This document shows, one piece after another, positions 31,308 through 40,909 of a stretch of DNA of 59,174 nucleotides. The position numbers were made by a program, and so were the translations under genes. Below the pieces are notes generated by a model. It did no database searches and was not told the origin of the DNA. It saw only the letters and a program-made list of their open reading frames with translations. Within the stretch, counting starts at the first letter, position 1. Each line of letters starts with the position of its first letter. This DNA comes from Planctomycetia bacterium (GTDB lineage: Bacteria > Planctomycetota > Planctomycetia > Pirellulales > UBA1268): contig BJHK01000019.1 in assembly GCA_014192425.1 (NCBI GenBank), positions 9,983 through 69,156 on the forward strand, in the 5' to 3' direction.

Positions 31308-33269
31308 ATGAAGATTTCCACCGTCCTCGACCACATCGATAGCGGCCACATGGCCCTCCCCGAGTTTCAGCGGGGCTACGTCTGGAACCGCGACCAGGTG
31401 CGCGGGCTGTTCGATTCGCTCTATCGCCGCCATCCCGTCGGCGGGCTGCTCGTGTGGGCCACCGAGTCGCGGTCGGCCACGCATCGCGGCAACGGGCCGC
31501 TCGCGGCGGGCGTCGTGAAACTGCTCCTCGACGGCCAGCAACGCATGACGTCGCTCTACGGAGTCGTCCGCGGCCGGCCGCCCAGGTTCTTCGACGGCAA
31601 CGCCAAGGCGTTCAACGGCCTGCGCTTCCACCTCGACAGCGAAACGTTCGAGTTCTTCCAGCCCGTGAAGATGACGGACGATCCCCTCTGGATCGATGTC
31701 ACCGAGCTGCTGAAGAAGGGCACCGGCGGACTTGGCGACTTTGTCACCCGGCTCTCGGCCGTTCCCGCCCACGCGCCGAAGGTTGGGGAGTATGTCGCGC
31801 GATTGAGCCGGCTGCTGGGCATCACCGACATCGACGTCCACGTCGAGGAGGTCACCGGCGCCGACAAGTCGCTCGACGTGGTCGTAGACATCTTCAATCG
31901 TGTCAACAGCGGCGGCACCAAGCTCTCCAAGGGCGACCTCGCGCTCGCCAAGATCTGCGCCGACTGGCCGGAAGGCCGCGACGCGATGAAGGCCAAGCTC
32001 GCCGAGTGGGCCGAACACGGCTTTCGGTTCAACCTCGACTGGCTGCTGCGGAGTGTCAACACCGTGCTCACCGGTGAAGCGAAGTTCCAGCATCTGCACG
32101 AGAAGACGGCCGACGAGGTCCGCGACGCCCTTGCCCGCGCGTGCAAGCACGTGGACACGATCCTGAATCTCATCAGCGGCCGGCTCGGCCTCGACCATGA
32201 CCAGGTGTTTTTCGGACGGTTCGCCGTGCCGGTGATGGCCCGGTATCTCGATCAGCGCACTGGCAATCACGGCCCGATGGGAGAGAAGGAACGCGACAAG
32301 CTGCTGTTTTGGTTCGCCCAGGCGGCCATGTGGGGGCGGTTTTCGGGTTCGACCGAGTCGTACATCGACCAAGACCTCGGGGCCCTCGAAGGCCCCGACG
32401 GAGGACTCGACAAACTGCTGGAGCAGTTGCGGCTCTGGCATGGCGGCCTGCGGGCGGAGCCCGGGCATTTCACCGGCTGGAGCCTGGGCGCGCGTTTCTA
32501 CCCGGTGCTGTATCTGCTGACGCGGATGGGCGAAGCCCGCGACTGGGGCACCGGGCTGCCGCTCAAGGCGAGTCTGCTCGGCAGGATGAGCCGGCTGGAG
32601 GTGCATCACATCTTCCCGAAAGCCCAACTGCGGAAACGGAAGCATCCCCGCCCGGAGGTCAACGCGCTGGCCAACTTCTGTTTCCTGACGAAGGACACGA
32701 ACCTCGATATCAGTGATCGACTACCGGAGGAGTACTTCCCGGAGATTGAACGGAACCACCCCGGTGCACTCGCCTCCCAATGGATTCCGGATGATCCGGC
32801 TCTCTGGAAGATCGAGCGGTTTCGCGACTTCCTCGAAGCCCGTAAAGCACTGCTGGCGGCCGAACTCAACAGGCGGATGGCCGACCTGCTCCACGGTGAC
32901 GATCGCTGGCTGGCAGGTGCACCCGCAGCCTTGGAGCCGGCCGCGGCATCGAGCGGCGGGATCACGACGGAAGAGGAGGAACAGGAGCTCGAGGGCATCA
33001 ACGCCTGGATGGAAGGCGAGGGCCTTCCCCGGGGCGAACTCTCCTGGGGCTACACCGATCCTGAGAGCGGCCGGCAGCGGGCCGTGTTTGATCTCGCGTG
33101 GCCGATGGGTGTGCAGGAAGAGCTGAGCCAGCCGGTCGCGGTGCTGCTCAACGAAGACTCCGACACGCTCGCGATCGCCAGCGCCGCCGGCTTCCGCTGC
33201 TTCACCGACACGAAAGCCTTCAAACGCTACGTCCGCCGAGAAGTCCTGGCCGCCGACGGCGTCGCCTGA
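31308..33269 (+). CDS. GmrSD-like DUF262/DUF1524 protein, copy B
   Basis: This 653-aa protein is the same as copy A (19412-21373) apart from about six residues: Asp to Asn after ATHRG, Thr to Asn after KAF, Lys to Thr after VKM, Thr to Ala in the PAH region, Pro to Ser and Gln to Arg near the C-terminus. The DGQQRMTSL motif and the HHIFPKAQLRKRKH nuclease motif are intact. The middle ~800 bp looks identical between the copies at DNA level, so the duplication is recent or maintained by gene conversion. About 60 bases after the stop still match copy A; after that a DUF3800 gene replaces rloA/rloB. As direct repeats 11.9 kb apart, the copies could recombine and delete everything between them. 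Confidence 0.88.
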   Translation: MKISTVLDHIDSGHMALPEFQRGYVWNRDQVRGLFDSLYRRHPVGGLLVWATESRSATHRGNGPLAAGVVKLLLDGQQRMTSLYGVVRGRPPRFFDGNAKAFNGLRFHLDSETFEFFQPVKMTDDPLWIDVTELLKKGTGGLGDFVTRLSAVPAHAPKVGEYVARLSRLLGITDIDVHVEEVTGADKSLDVVVDIFNRVNSGGTKLSKGDLALAKICADWPEGRDAMKAKLAEWAEHGFRFNLDWLLRSVNTVLTGEAKFQHLHEKTADEVRDALARACKHVDTILNLISGRLGLDHDQVFFGRFAVPVMARYLDQRTGNHGPMGEKERDKLLFWFAQAAMWGRFSGSTESYIDQDLGALEGPDGGLDKLLEQLRLWHGGLRAEPGHFTGWSLGARFYPVLYLLTRMGEARDWGTGLPLKASLLGRMSRLEVHHIFPKAQLRKRKHPRPEVNALANFCFLTKDTNLDISDRLPEEYFPEIERNHPGALASQWIPDDPALWKIERFRDFLEARKALLAAELNRRMADLLHGDDRWLAGAPAALEPAAASSGGITTEEEEQELEGINAWMEGEGLPRGELSWGYTDPESGRQRAVFDLAWPMGVQEELSQPVAVLLNEDSDTLAIASAAGFRCFTDTKAFKRYVRREVLAADGVA

Positions 33270-33401
33270 CCGTTGCTGATTCCACCGTTTTCAATCAGCA
33301 TCCGCAGTATGCCGCTCACACGGCCGCCCCCGTAATCACAGGGGACGCTTCCCCCCCACAGAACCTGCGGCTAACATAGCGGTTTTGCAACGGGAGGGAC
33401 G

Positions 33402-34292
33402 ATGAGCTGGCTCTTGTTCCTGGACGAAAGCGGCACCGATAGAGGCCCTTGCCCGTACGAAGTTACAGGCGGCGTCGCGATTCACGCCAGTCGCCTCTGG
33501 CCCTTCATTAAAGATGTTCGTCGGAGAGAACGCGATGCTTTCGGCGGGACCCTTCATGAGTTCGGCACCGAACTGAAGGGGTGCAAACTCCTGGAGCCGA
33601 AATCGTATAGATGGGCGGACCAAGGCCCGCCATTGGATGACAACGAGCGGCAACGGTTATGCCGCCGCTTTTTGGTGAACGGACGAGCGCACAAACCAGC
33701 CAGCCGTATCGAGTTCACGGCATATGGACAGGCACGATTGGCGATGGCCAGGTGGATGATGGAAGCCTTGGTCGACCACGGCGCCGTGCTGTTCGCGGCG
33801 GCGATCCCGCGCCACATTAAACGACCACGCGGATATGCCCTTACCGAATTCCTGCGAAAGGACCACGTGTTTCTGTTGGAGCGATTCTTCTACTTCCTCG
33901 AGCGGGAAAGACAGCACGGAATCCTTGTCATGGACGCGATCGACAAGGGAGCCGATCGTAGCCTTGCCCGTCGAATGGAGAGCTACTTCGAGAAAACGGC
34001 CCCAGGGCGGTTACGATCGTCATGGATCGTTCCGTCTCCTTTTTTCGTTTCTTCAGACATGGCGTACCCCGTGCAGGCCGCCGATCTTGCGATCTACTGC
34101 GTCAACTGGGGTTATCGGCTGGCTGCAGGAATGACCGCACAGTGCCGCGACGAACTACGAGCCGATTTCGAGGACTCTTTACGCCGGATCGAGTTTCACG
34201 GTGACGGCGAACAGGATGGGCGAGTGTTCAAGACCCACGGAATCGTATGCGTCCCCGATCCCTATGCAGCTCGGCAACCCCCTTCAGCCTGA
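33402..34292 (+). CDS. DUF3800 protein
   Basis: This 296-aa protein belongs to the DUF3800 family, thought to have an RNase H-like fold. It starts MSWLLFLDESGTDRGPCPYE with the LDESG motif at the expected N-terminal place. A second acidic site is VMDAIDKGAD (~178) and a third is VQAADLAIYCVNWGYR (~224). A strong ribosome-binding site (GGGAGGG) lies 6 bases before the ATG. It occupies the slot between the GmrSD-like gene and the DUF4011 helicase that rloA/rloB occupy in the other copy of the module. The family is widespread in defence islands and its substrate is unknown. Confidence 0.85.
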   Translation: MSWLLFLDESGTDRGPCPYEVTGGVAIHASRLWPFIKDVRRRERDAFGGTLHEFGTELKGCKLLEPKSYRWADQGPPLDDNERQRLCRRFLVNGRAHKPASRIEFTAYGQARLAMARWMMEALVDHGAVLFAAAIPRHIKRPRGYALTEFLRKDHVFLLERFFYFLERERQHGILVMDAIDKGADRSLARRMESYFEKTAPGRLRSSWIVPSPFFVSSDMAYPVQAADLAIYCVNWGYRLAAGMTAQCRDELRADFEDSLRRIEFHGDGEQDGRVFKTHGIVCVPDPYAARQPPSA

Positions 34293-34436
34293 GCACAAAA
34301 AAAGAGACAAGCCCCGCGGTAACGCTCCGAAGAGCCTCACCACGGTTATGTCTCCAAAAAGAGTATCGTCACGAGCGGGTACCGTGTCAACAGGCCCGCT
34401 AGAAAGTTGCCCCACGCTGAGCGAGTGGATTGATTT

Positions 34437-37400
34437 ATGGCCACCGACACCGGCGACATCGCGCCCCTCCTCGAGGCACTCGAGAAGCTGCGAAACTCGC
34501 TTCTCGACCTCACGGGCCGCAACCGGCTGCTGAACTTCAAGCACACCCCGGCCAAGTCGATCCAGTTCGTCCATTCGGACATCGATGCCACGTTCAACGC
34601 CTTGGTGGCCAACGGCACTCGGGTGCCACTCCTCGCGTTGCCGGAGCCGCCCGAGAGCGAGCACGTGGAGGTGGCCGGACGCATCAGACGGCCCGACAAC
34701 GGCAAGTTCGCCGAGAGCCGCGGCATCAGCGGCAGCTACGACCTCGACATGCCCTCCCCGGCTGCCGATCCACCGCCCCAGGCGGCCCGGCTGCAGACGC
34801 TGCTCTACGCCGATCAACTCGGGTCGCATGGCCGCAAGCTCGACCGCGAGGCGCGGCTCGCCATCGAGGAGACGGGCAGCAACATGCTCCATCTCGTCGT
34901 CGGTTTCCTCGAATACACCGATCGGCCGGGCGGGGAGGCGCTCTGGCTCGCGCCGCTCCTCTCTATTCCCGTCGCCATCGAGCGCACCGAAGGCATGCCA
35001 TTCCCGAAGTTCCACATCACGCCCACGGGCGAGGAACTCGCGGCCAATCTGTCGCTCCGCGAGAAACTGCTCAAGGACTACGGCGCGTTTGACATGCCGG
35101 AGTACGACTCCGAGTCGGACGAGACAGCGAGCGACTATCTGACAAGAGTGGCAGAGGCCGTCAAAGACATCCCCCGGTGGCGGGTGCGGCGGATGATGAC
35201 CCTGACGCTGCTCTCGTTCTCCAACATGCTCCTGCTGCGGGAACTCGAGCCCGAGCGGTGGCCCGACAACACCCTCGAAACCCACCCGCTCGTGCAACAG
35301 CTGCTCGGCGGCGAGACGGATCGTGACGGCGGCGGGTATGCCGAGGAATACCCCATCGACGACCACCCCCGCCGCGACCTACCGCTCGTGTACGACGCCG
35401 ACAGTTCCCAGCACAGCGCGCTCATTGATGTTCTCGACGGCCACAGCCGCGTGATCGAAGGACCGCCCGGCACCGGCAAATCGCAGACCATCACCAACCT
35501 CATCGCGGCAGCCATCAGCGAAGGCAAGAAGGTGCTGTTCGTGGCCGAGAAGCTCGCGGCCCTCGAGGTGGTGAAATCACGACTCGCCCGCGCCGGGCTC
35601 GGCCACTTCGTCCTGGAGCTGCACAGCACGAAGTCCAACAAGAAGGAGTTTCTCGCCCATCTCGCCGCGCGGGACGCGATGAGGGCCACGGCCGTGGCGG
35701 AACTCAACGACGCCCTCCGCCAGAAGGAACGCCGCCACACGGAGCTTCGTGCCTACGCCGACGCCATGAAGTCCGTGCTCTCAAACGCCATGGGGCTGAC
35801 CGTCCATGAGGTGCTCTGGCGAGGCGAACGGCGACGGCTCGCGTTGGGTGAATACGCGGCCTTAGTCCAGGAACTCGATTACTTCTCGGCGACGGGGATG
35901 GATGCCACGGCGTTCGAGGATGCGATGTCGCGGCTGGAGCAGCTGGGCAAGCACTTTTCGCGGATTGGATCCTATGGGCCTGCACATCCGCTCTGGGGTT
36001 TCCATCCGACCACGCTCAGGCCCGAAGACGACTACAGGATCCAGCAGCTTCTTAACGACCACGCCGCCAAATGCGAGGCGTTTGACCGTGCGTTGACCGA
36101 GCTCCAGTCGCTTTTTTCCACCACCCCGACGGCGATCACGCTTCCCGAAAGTAGAGCTGATCGGCTCCTCGCCGCTCTCAGCGGGCTGAAGCCGCCCCCG
36201 GGCGTTGCCCCGGCCGCTGCCAGCCTGCCGCGGCTCTTCTCTGCTGAAGACCCGGCTGGCGTCGGCAGCAAACGAATCCTGGACGAACTGCACCGGGGCA
36301 TTTCAGAGCTCAACGCAGCGGAATCGGCATGCGCAAAATACCTCGTTGGGGCTGACATCGCCGCCACGGCCGATTTGGCACAGGCAGACGAGATCCGGGC
36401 GCAGGTCACCCAACTGGGGATCGGCGAACTGACTGCCGATGCCCTCGATCGGCTCGGCGACGTCCTCGACCGCGAAACAGCCCGCCTCCAGCAGGCTGTG
36501 CGGCTGTTTGCGAAGACGGCCGATTCTATCGGAATGAATTTCTGGTTCGATGCGGAGGCGGGTCGGCGGGTCTTTCGGCTCGTGGACCTGGCATCCCAGG
36601 CCTCTGGCGAGTTGCTGGCTTTCCGGCACGAGGGACTCGAGCGTCCGCACGCCGCTGCTCAGCTCGAAGCCATCACGGCCGAACGCCAGCGCCTGCAAAC
36701 GGAGCGCGAGCGGCTTGAACAAACGCTGTATCTCGACGACGTCTTGCCAGAGGCAGACATCACGGCTGCCATCCGCGTGCTGCGAGAGGGTGACGCATGG
36801 TATCGCTTCCTGCAGCCACGCTGGCGGAACGCGATTCGCCTGCACCAAAGACTTTCGCGGGAGAAGAGCCGGCGCTCCGCTGCCGAGCGGCAGGCCGACC
36901 TCGAATCCCTCTCAAAGCTCACCCGCGACGAAGCGGCTTGGGCCAACGACACGATCCTGCGGGCCGTGGCAGGTCCCCACTATGCCGGCGAGCAGACGCC
37001 GCTGGAGCGGCTGCTCGCGGCGGCACGATGGTCCGCCTCCATTCATGCCCTTAGTGACGAGATCGGCGTTCCGGTATCGCGACTCACCGAACGTGCAACG
37101 CTACAGGCCTTGGCACGCGAGAGAGCGCCCCTTCAGCAAGCCGCTGGAGAGATCCGCGTAGCACAAGAAAAGATTCTGGAATCACTTCGGGGGATCGAAT
37201 CACAGCCCACCGACCAACAGGGGACCTCTGGCCTCGAACGACTCCACAACCGGGCGATCAGCACTGCCAAAGCGTGTCGGAGCGCGGCAGCGATCCTCAA
37301 GCGACACTGCCGCGAAGGAACCCCGGCCAAAGCCGGCGTGGATGCCGTGCTGGCCGGCTCCTCGCTCCACCGGCAGAAAGACGCTCTCGCTTCCAACGCG

Positions 37401-39818
37401 GGAGGCCGCACGCTGCTTGGCGACGCGTTCCGTGGTCCCAACACCGACATCGCTCCGCTGCTGGCGGCACATGCCTTTGGCTGCACGGTGAAGGGGGCGG
37501 GCGTTTCGTCTGCCATCGAGCGACTGCTGCTCTCGGCCAACTGCTTCTCGAATCATGAAGCCCTCACTCGGCTGATCGGGCAGGTGAAAGCCGGCTGGGG
37601 ATCGTGGCGAGCGTTTTGTGAGGCGATGACAGGCTTTGGCGAGTTCTCGCCGGAGCAGTGGGTTGCCAGCGAGGGATTGAAGACGTCGGAGTTTGCCAAA
37701 GCCCTCCGCGCACGAGCATCGCTGGCGGTTAGTCGCATCTCGGAACTGCTCCCCTGGGCCCAATACGCCGTCGCCAGGGCCAGGGCGCACGAGCTGGCGC
37801 TCAATCGCTTCGTAGACGCGCTCGAGCGACACGGCCTGCCGCCGGATCAGATCGCCAATGCGTTTGCGTATCGCTTTTATGCGAGCATCGCGAAAACCAT
37901 CTTCCAGTCATCGGACACGTTTTCGCAGTTCAGTTCCGACCGGCACAACGCGACGCGCCGGGAGTTCGCCGCCCTCGACAAGAAGGTCGTCCAACTCCGC
38001 GGCCAACACATCGCCAACGCGTGCATCGGCAGAGCCGTCACGCTGCCCGGCACCAACAGCACCCGCGTGAATGAGAAGACCGAAATGCGGCTGCTGCAGC
38101 ACCTCTTCCCGCAGCAGCAACCGCGAGTGCCCGTCAGGCAGATTCTGGAACGGGCGGGCCGCTCCATCCAGGAGTTGATGCCCTGCTTCATGATGGGCCC
38201 GCAGGCCGTCGCCCAGTTTCTGAAGCCCGGCTCCATGACATTCGACATCGTCGTCATGGACGAGGCCTCGCAGCTGCCGCCCGCCCAGGCCATCGGTGCC
38301 ATCGCCCGGGGCAAACAGCTGGTCGTCGTGGGTGACCCCAAACAGCTCCCCCCGACGTCGTTCTTCACCAATATGGCGACGCGTGCAGATGGCCTTGCGG
38401 TCACGGATGCCGAGAGCATTCTCGACATCTGCATGTCGCAATTTCATCCGACGCGGCAGCTCCGCTGGCATTATCGCTCGCAGCACCATTCCCTGATCGC
38501 GTTCTCGAACCAGAAGTTCTACGACGGAAAACTGATCGTCTTCCCGTCGCCGCACGAGAAGAGCCGGTCCCTGGGCGTCTCATACCACTACGTCGAAGAC
38601 GGCATCTACCAGGATCAGACGAACAAGGTCGAGGCAAAACGCGTGGTAGACGCGGCCGTCGAGCACATCCTGACGAGACCGGACGACTCGCTCGGGATCG
38701 TGACGCTCAACATCAAGCAGCGCGATCTCCTCGCCGACATGCTGGAAGACCGCCTGCGGACGCTCCCCGAGGCGCAAGCCTTTCGCGAGCGCTGGGCGCA
38801 AGATGGCATGGGCTTATTCGTCAAGAATCTGGAAACGGTCCAGGGCGATGAGCGTGACCGCATCCTGATTTCGACCAGCTTTGGGAAGGCCCCGGGCACT
38901 GCCGTCGTCCGGCAGAACTTCCATCCCATCGGCCTGCCGGGCGGCTGGCGGCGGCTCAACGTGTTGTTCACCCGGGCTCGGAAGGCGATCGGGGTCTACA
39001 GCTCGTTGCGGCCGGAGGACATCGTTTCCGACGTCGCTACGCCTGTGGGCACTCGTGCCCTACGAAGCTATCTGGAGTTCGCCAGGGACGGTGTGATCAC
39101 GCAGCAACAGCACACTGACCGCGCCCCGGACAGCGACTTCGAGGTGGCGGTGATCGACGTGCTTCGCCGAAAGGGCTACGAGGTCACGCCGCAACTCGGC
39201 GTGGCCGGCTTCCGCATCGACATCGCCGTGAAGCATCCGCACACCCCTGCCGGCTATCTTGCGGCTATCGAATGCGACGGGGCGACCTATCACTCCGGGG
39301 TCTCGGTTCGCGACCGCGACCGCATCCGGCAGGAGATTCTGGAGAGCCTTGGATGGAAGGATCGGATCTGGCGGATTTGGTCCACCGACTGGTTCCGAAA
39401 CCCAGAGGGCGAGGCCGAGCGACTTTTTGAATGGCTAAAACACCTCGCCAGCCAGCCATTGCCCGGGGACGCACCGCCAGCCCAGACCGCCGCGGCCGAA
39501 TCGCTGCCGGAAGCTCTCCCCGGGCTGGCGAGCGACGACAGCGCGACGGCCAGCCAAGGCTTTCTGTTTGACAGCGACGAGGATGATCTGGCCATCAAGC
39601 CGGGCGACACCGTGACCATCTGCCGCACCGACAATCCGCAGAAGAAGCTGCGCATCAAGCTGACCGACGACGTTTCCGACTTGGGAAAGGGTCTTGTGAG
39701 CGTCAACGACGACTTCGGCGCGGCACTCATCGACGCCATGATTGGCGAGCACGTCGTTGTTCGTTCGGCCGGAAAGGTTCCGCAGACGTACATGGTCAAA
39801 GAGATCAACCGCTCTTAG
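34437..39818 (+). CDS. DUF4011 helicase with Vsr-like endonuclease and GreA/GreB-like C-terminal domain
   Basis: This 1793-aa multidomain defence protein is predicted to unwind and cut foreign DNA. The DUF4011 N-terminus has LLDLTGRNRLLNF (~22). The SF1 helicase is split: Walker A EGPPGTGKSQT at ~341, then a ~900-residue insert, then VVMDEASQLPPAQAI (~1272), VVGDPKQLPPTSFF (~1297) and LNVLFTRARKAIGV (~1505). The REase_MTES_1575/Vsr-like nuclease has GFRIDIAVK (~1590) and AAIECDG (~1609). The last ~75 residues (GDTVTICRTDNPQKKLRIKL, then GLVSVNDDFGAALIDAMIGE) match the C-terminal fold of GreA/GreB. This architecture resembles the DUF4011-helicase-Vsr proteins reported from defence islands (Hhe type, as I recall). 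An Mrr-like pseudogene starts 17 bp after the stop. Confidence 0.88.
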   Translation: MATDTGDIAPLLEALEKLRNSLLDLTGRNRLLNFKHTPAKSIQFVHSDIDATFNALVANGTRVPLLALPEPPESEHVEVAGRIRRPDNGKFAESRGISGSYDLDMPSPAADPPPQAARLQTLLYADQLGSHGRKLDREARLAIEETGSNMLHLVVGFLEYTDRPGGEALWLAPLLSIPVAIERTEGMPFPKFHITPTGEELAANLSLREKLLKDYGAFDMPEYDSESDETASDYLTRVAEAVKDIPRWRVRRMMTLTLLSFSNMLLLRELEPERWPDNTLETHPLVQQLLGGETDRDGGGYAEEYPIDDHPRRDLPLVYDADSSQHSALIDVLDGHSRVIEGPPGTGKSQTITNLIAAAISEGKKVLFVAEKLAALEVVKSRLARAGLGHFVLELHSTKSNKKEFLAHLAARDAMRATAVAELNDALRQKERRHTELRAYADAMKSVLSNAMGLTVHEVLWRGERRRLALGEYAALVQELDYFSATGMDATAFEDAMSRLEQLGKHFSRIGSYGPAHPLWGFHPTTLRPEDDYRIQQLLNDHAAKCEAFDRALTELQSLFSTTPTAITLPESRADRLLAALSGLKPPPGVAPAAASLPRLFSAEDPAGVGSKRILDELHRGISELNAAESACAKYLVGADIAATADLAQADEIRAQVTQLGIGELTADALDRLGDVLDRETARLQQAVRLFAKTADSIGMNFWFDAEAGRRVFRLVDLASQASGELLAFRHEGLERPHAAAQLEAITAERQRLQTERERLEQTLYLDDVLPEADITAAIRVLREGDAWYRFLQPRWRNAIRLHQRLSREKSRRSAAERQADLESLSKLTRDEAAWANDTILRAVAGPHYAGEQTPLERLLAAARWSASIHALSDEIGVPVSRLTERATLQALARERAPLQQAAGEIRVAQEKILESLRGIESQPTDQQGTSGLERLHNRAISTAKACRSAAAILKRHCREGTPAKAGVDAVLAGSSLHRQKDALASNAGGRTLLGDAFRGPNTDIAPLLAAHAFGCTVKGAGVSSAIERLLLSANCFSNHEALTRLIGQVKAGWGSWRAFCEAMTGFGEFSPEQWVASEGLKTSEFAKALRARASLAVSRISELLPWAQYAVARARAHELALNRFVDALERHGLPPDQIANAFAYRFYASIAKTIFQSSDTFSQFSSDRHNATRREFAALDKKVVQLRGQHIANACIGRAVTLPGTNSTRVNEKTEMRLLQHLFPQQQPRVPVRQILERAGRSIQELMPCFMMGPQAVAQFLKPGSMTFDIVVMDEASQLPPAQAIGAIARGKQLVVVGDPKQLPPTSFFTNMATRADGLAVTDAESILDICMSQFHPTRQLRWHYRSQHHSLIAFSNQKFYDGKLIVFPSPHEKSRSLGVSYHYVEDGIYQDQTNKVEAKRVVDAAVEHILTRPDDSLGIVTLNIKQRDLLADMLEDRLRTLPEAQAFRERWAQDGMGLFVKNLETVQGDERDRILISTSFGKAPGTAVVRQNFHPIGLPGGWRRLNVLFTRARKAIGVYSSLRPEDIVSDVATPVGTRALRSYLEFARDGVITQQQHTDRAPDSDFEVAVIDVLRRKGYEVTPQLGVAGFRIDIAVKHPHTPAGYLAAIECDGATYHSGVSVRDRDRIRQEILESLGWKDRIWRIWSTDWFRNPEGEAERLFEWLKHLASQPLPGDAPPAQTAAAESLPEALPGLASDDSATASQGFLFDSDEDDLAIKPGDTVTICRTDNPQKKLRIKLTDDVSDLGKGLVSVNDDFGAALIDAMIGEHVVVRSAGKVPQTYMVKEINRS

Positions 39819-39835
39819 CTTGATTGCATGTGCCC

Positions 39836-40450
39836 ATGCCCATCCCTCAGTTCCACGAAATCTTTCTCCCGCTCCTGCGTCGCTCCGCCGACGGCCGGGA
39901 GTGGACGCTCGCCGCCCTCCGCGGCCCGGTCGCCGACGACTTCGGCCTGACCGACGCCGAACGGGTGGAGCTGGTGCCCAGCAACACGCAGTCGTGATTC
40001 GTGAACCGCCTCTGCTGGGCCAAGATCCATCTCGAACGGGCCGGGCTCCTCACCCGTGTCCGCCGCGGCGTGTTCACAATCTCCGATGTCGGTCGATCCG
40101 TCCTCGCGGAAAACCCCGCCACGATCGACATCGCCTTCCTCGACCGCTACGAGACCTACCGCGAGTTTCGCCACCGCCGCACGACCGATCACGACGGCGG
40201 CGGCCAGCCCGAGCCGCCACCCGAAACGACGACCGAGACCCCCGAGGCCGTCCTCGAACGGGCCCACGAGACGCTCAACGACGAACTCGCCGCCGAGCTG
40301 CTCGACGAAATCGCCGACCACACCCCCGCGATCTTCGAGAAGGTCGTGCTCGACCTCATGAGAGCCATGGGCTACGGCGGCTGGGGCGACGCCGCCGGCC
40401 GGCTCACCAGCGCCGGGGCCGACGAAGGAATTGACGGCCTGGTCCACCTC
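39836..40450 (+). pseudogene. Mrr-like gene, nonsense mutation and 3' truncation
   Basis: This sequence is colinear with the intact Mrr-like gene at 28257 over about 200 codons: MPIPQFHEIFLPLLRRSADG, then LTDAERVELVPSNTQS. A TGA at 39995-39997 replaces the Arg codon (CGG in the intact gene). The same frame then continues FVNRLCWAKIHLERAGLLTR to GADEGIDGLVH. After that, near 40450, similarity stops before the QAK catalytic residues. The downstream part could in principle be restarted at 40001, but the catalytic end is lost. The break lies ~60 bases before the tRNA-end repeat, so island integration or excision may have removed it. Confidence 0.85.
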
Positions 40451-40506
40451 AGACAGCAACATGGTGCAGCGGCACCTTGGCGACATGCCTCCAACTCTGC
40501 ACCACA

Positions 40507-40537
40507 CCAGTCGGGGCGACAGGACTTGAACCTGCGA
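40507..40537. repeat. 31-bp direct repeat of the tRNA-Pro 3' end (attachment-site-like)
   Basis: This copy is identical to 41150-41180: CCAGTCGGGGCGACAGGACT followed by TGAACCTGCGA. It contains the last 27 bases of the tRNA on the minus strand (T-arm and acceptor end) plus 4 flanking bases. Duplicated tRNA 3' ends are the usual trace of integrase-mediated insertion. No integrase gene is nearby. Confidence 0.85.
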
Positions 40538-40549
40538 TGTAAGCCAGTT

Positions 40550-40858
40550 TCACGACGCTGAAAGCGGTCGCTGCGCCTCAAAATGGGCGTCAGTCTCCCG
40601 ATCCGAGCAGACGCGCCCCTGTTCGCTCCAGAATCGAAGAACGTCTGGGCAGATGTCGAATCCATTCGGCCAGGTCACGACGCCATCTTCGAGTCGTACG
40701 GCTGAAAATGTAGCGCCGTCGCGAAGCGGCTCAACGACTGGCCCAGCGTGCTCGGCCAGAAAAATGGCGAAATCCAAAACGGCAGTCAAGGCATCGGCAT
40801 AGACAACCTCCAGCCGATAACTGCCCACATCGCGAATGCGGACCACTGAGCTTCTCAT
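40550..40858 (-). CDS. DUF2442 protein
   Basis: This 102-aa small protein begins MRSSVVRIRDVGSYRLEVVY and has VVYADALTAVLDFAIFLAEH, VRLEDGVVTWPNGFDICPDV, the DUF2442 signature (F...V..E...v.WPNG.D..P..L). It lies 51 bp after the DUF4160 gene on the same strand. DUF4160/DUF2442 pairs recur in bacterial genomes and are often suspected toxin-antitoxin-like units; this one sits between two tRNA-end repeats as a very small mobile cassette. Confidence 0.8.
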   Translation of the reverse strand: MRSSVVRIRDVGSYRLEVVYADALTAVLDFAIFLAEHAGPVVEPLRDGATFSAVRLEDGVVTWPNGFDICPDVLRFWSEQGRVCSDRETDAHFEAQRPLSAS

Positions 40859-40909
40859 GTCAGCGGATCGATCTTGGTCAAGGGGAGCGACTTCTCACGT
40901 CGCACCCAG

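Noticed and set aside
40511-40560. A second tRNA gene
   Set aside because: Only the 3' ~27 bases of tRNA-Pro are present; the anticodon arm and 5' half are missing, so it is an attachment-site copy.
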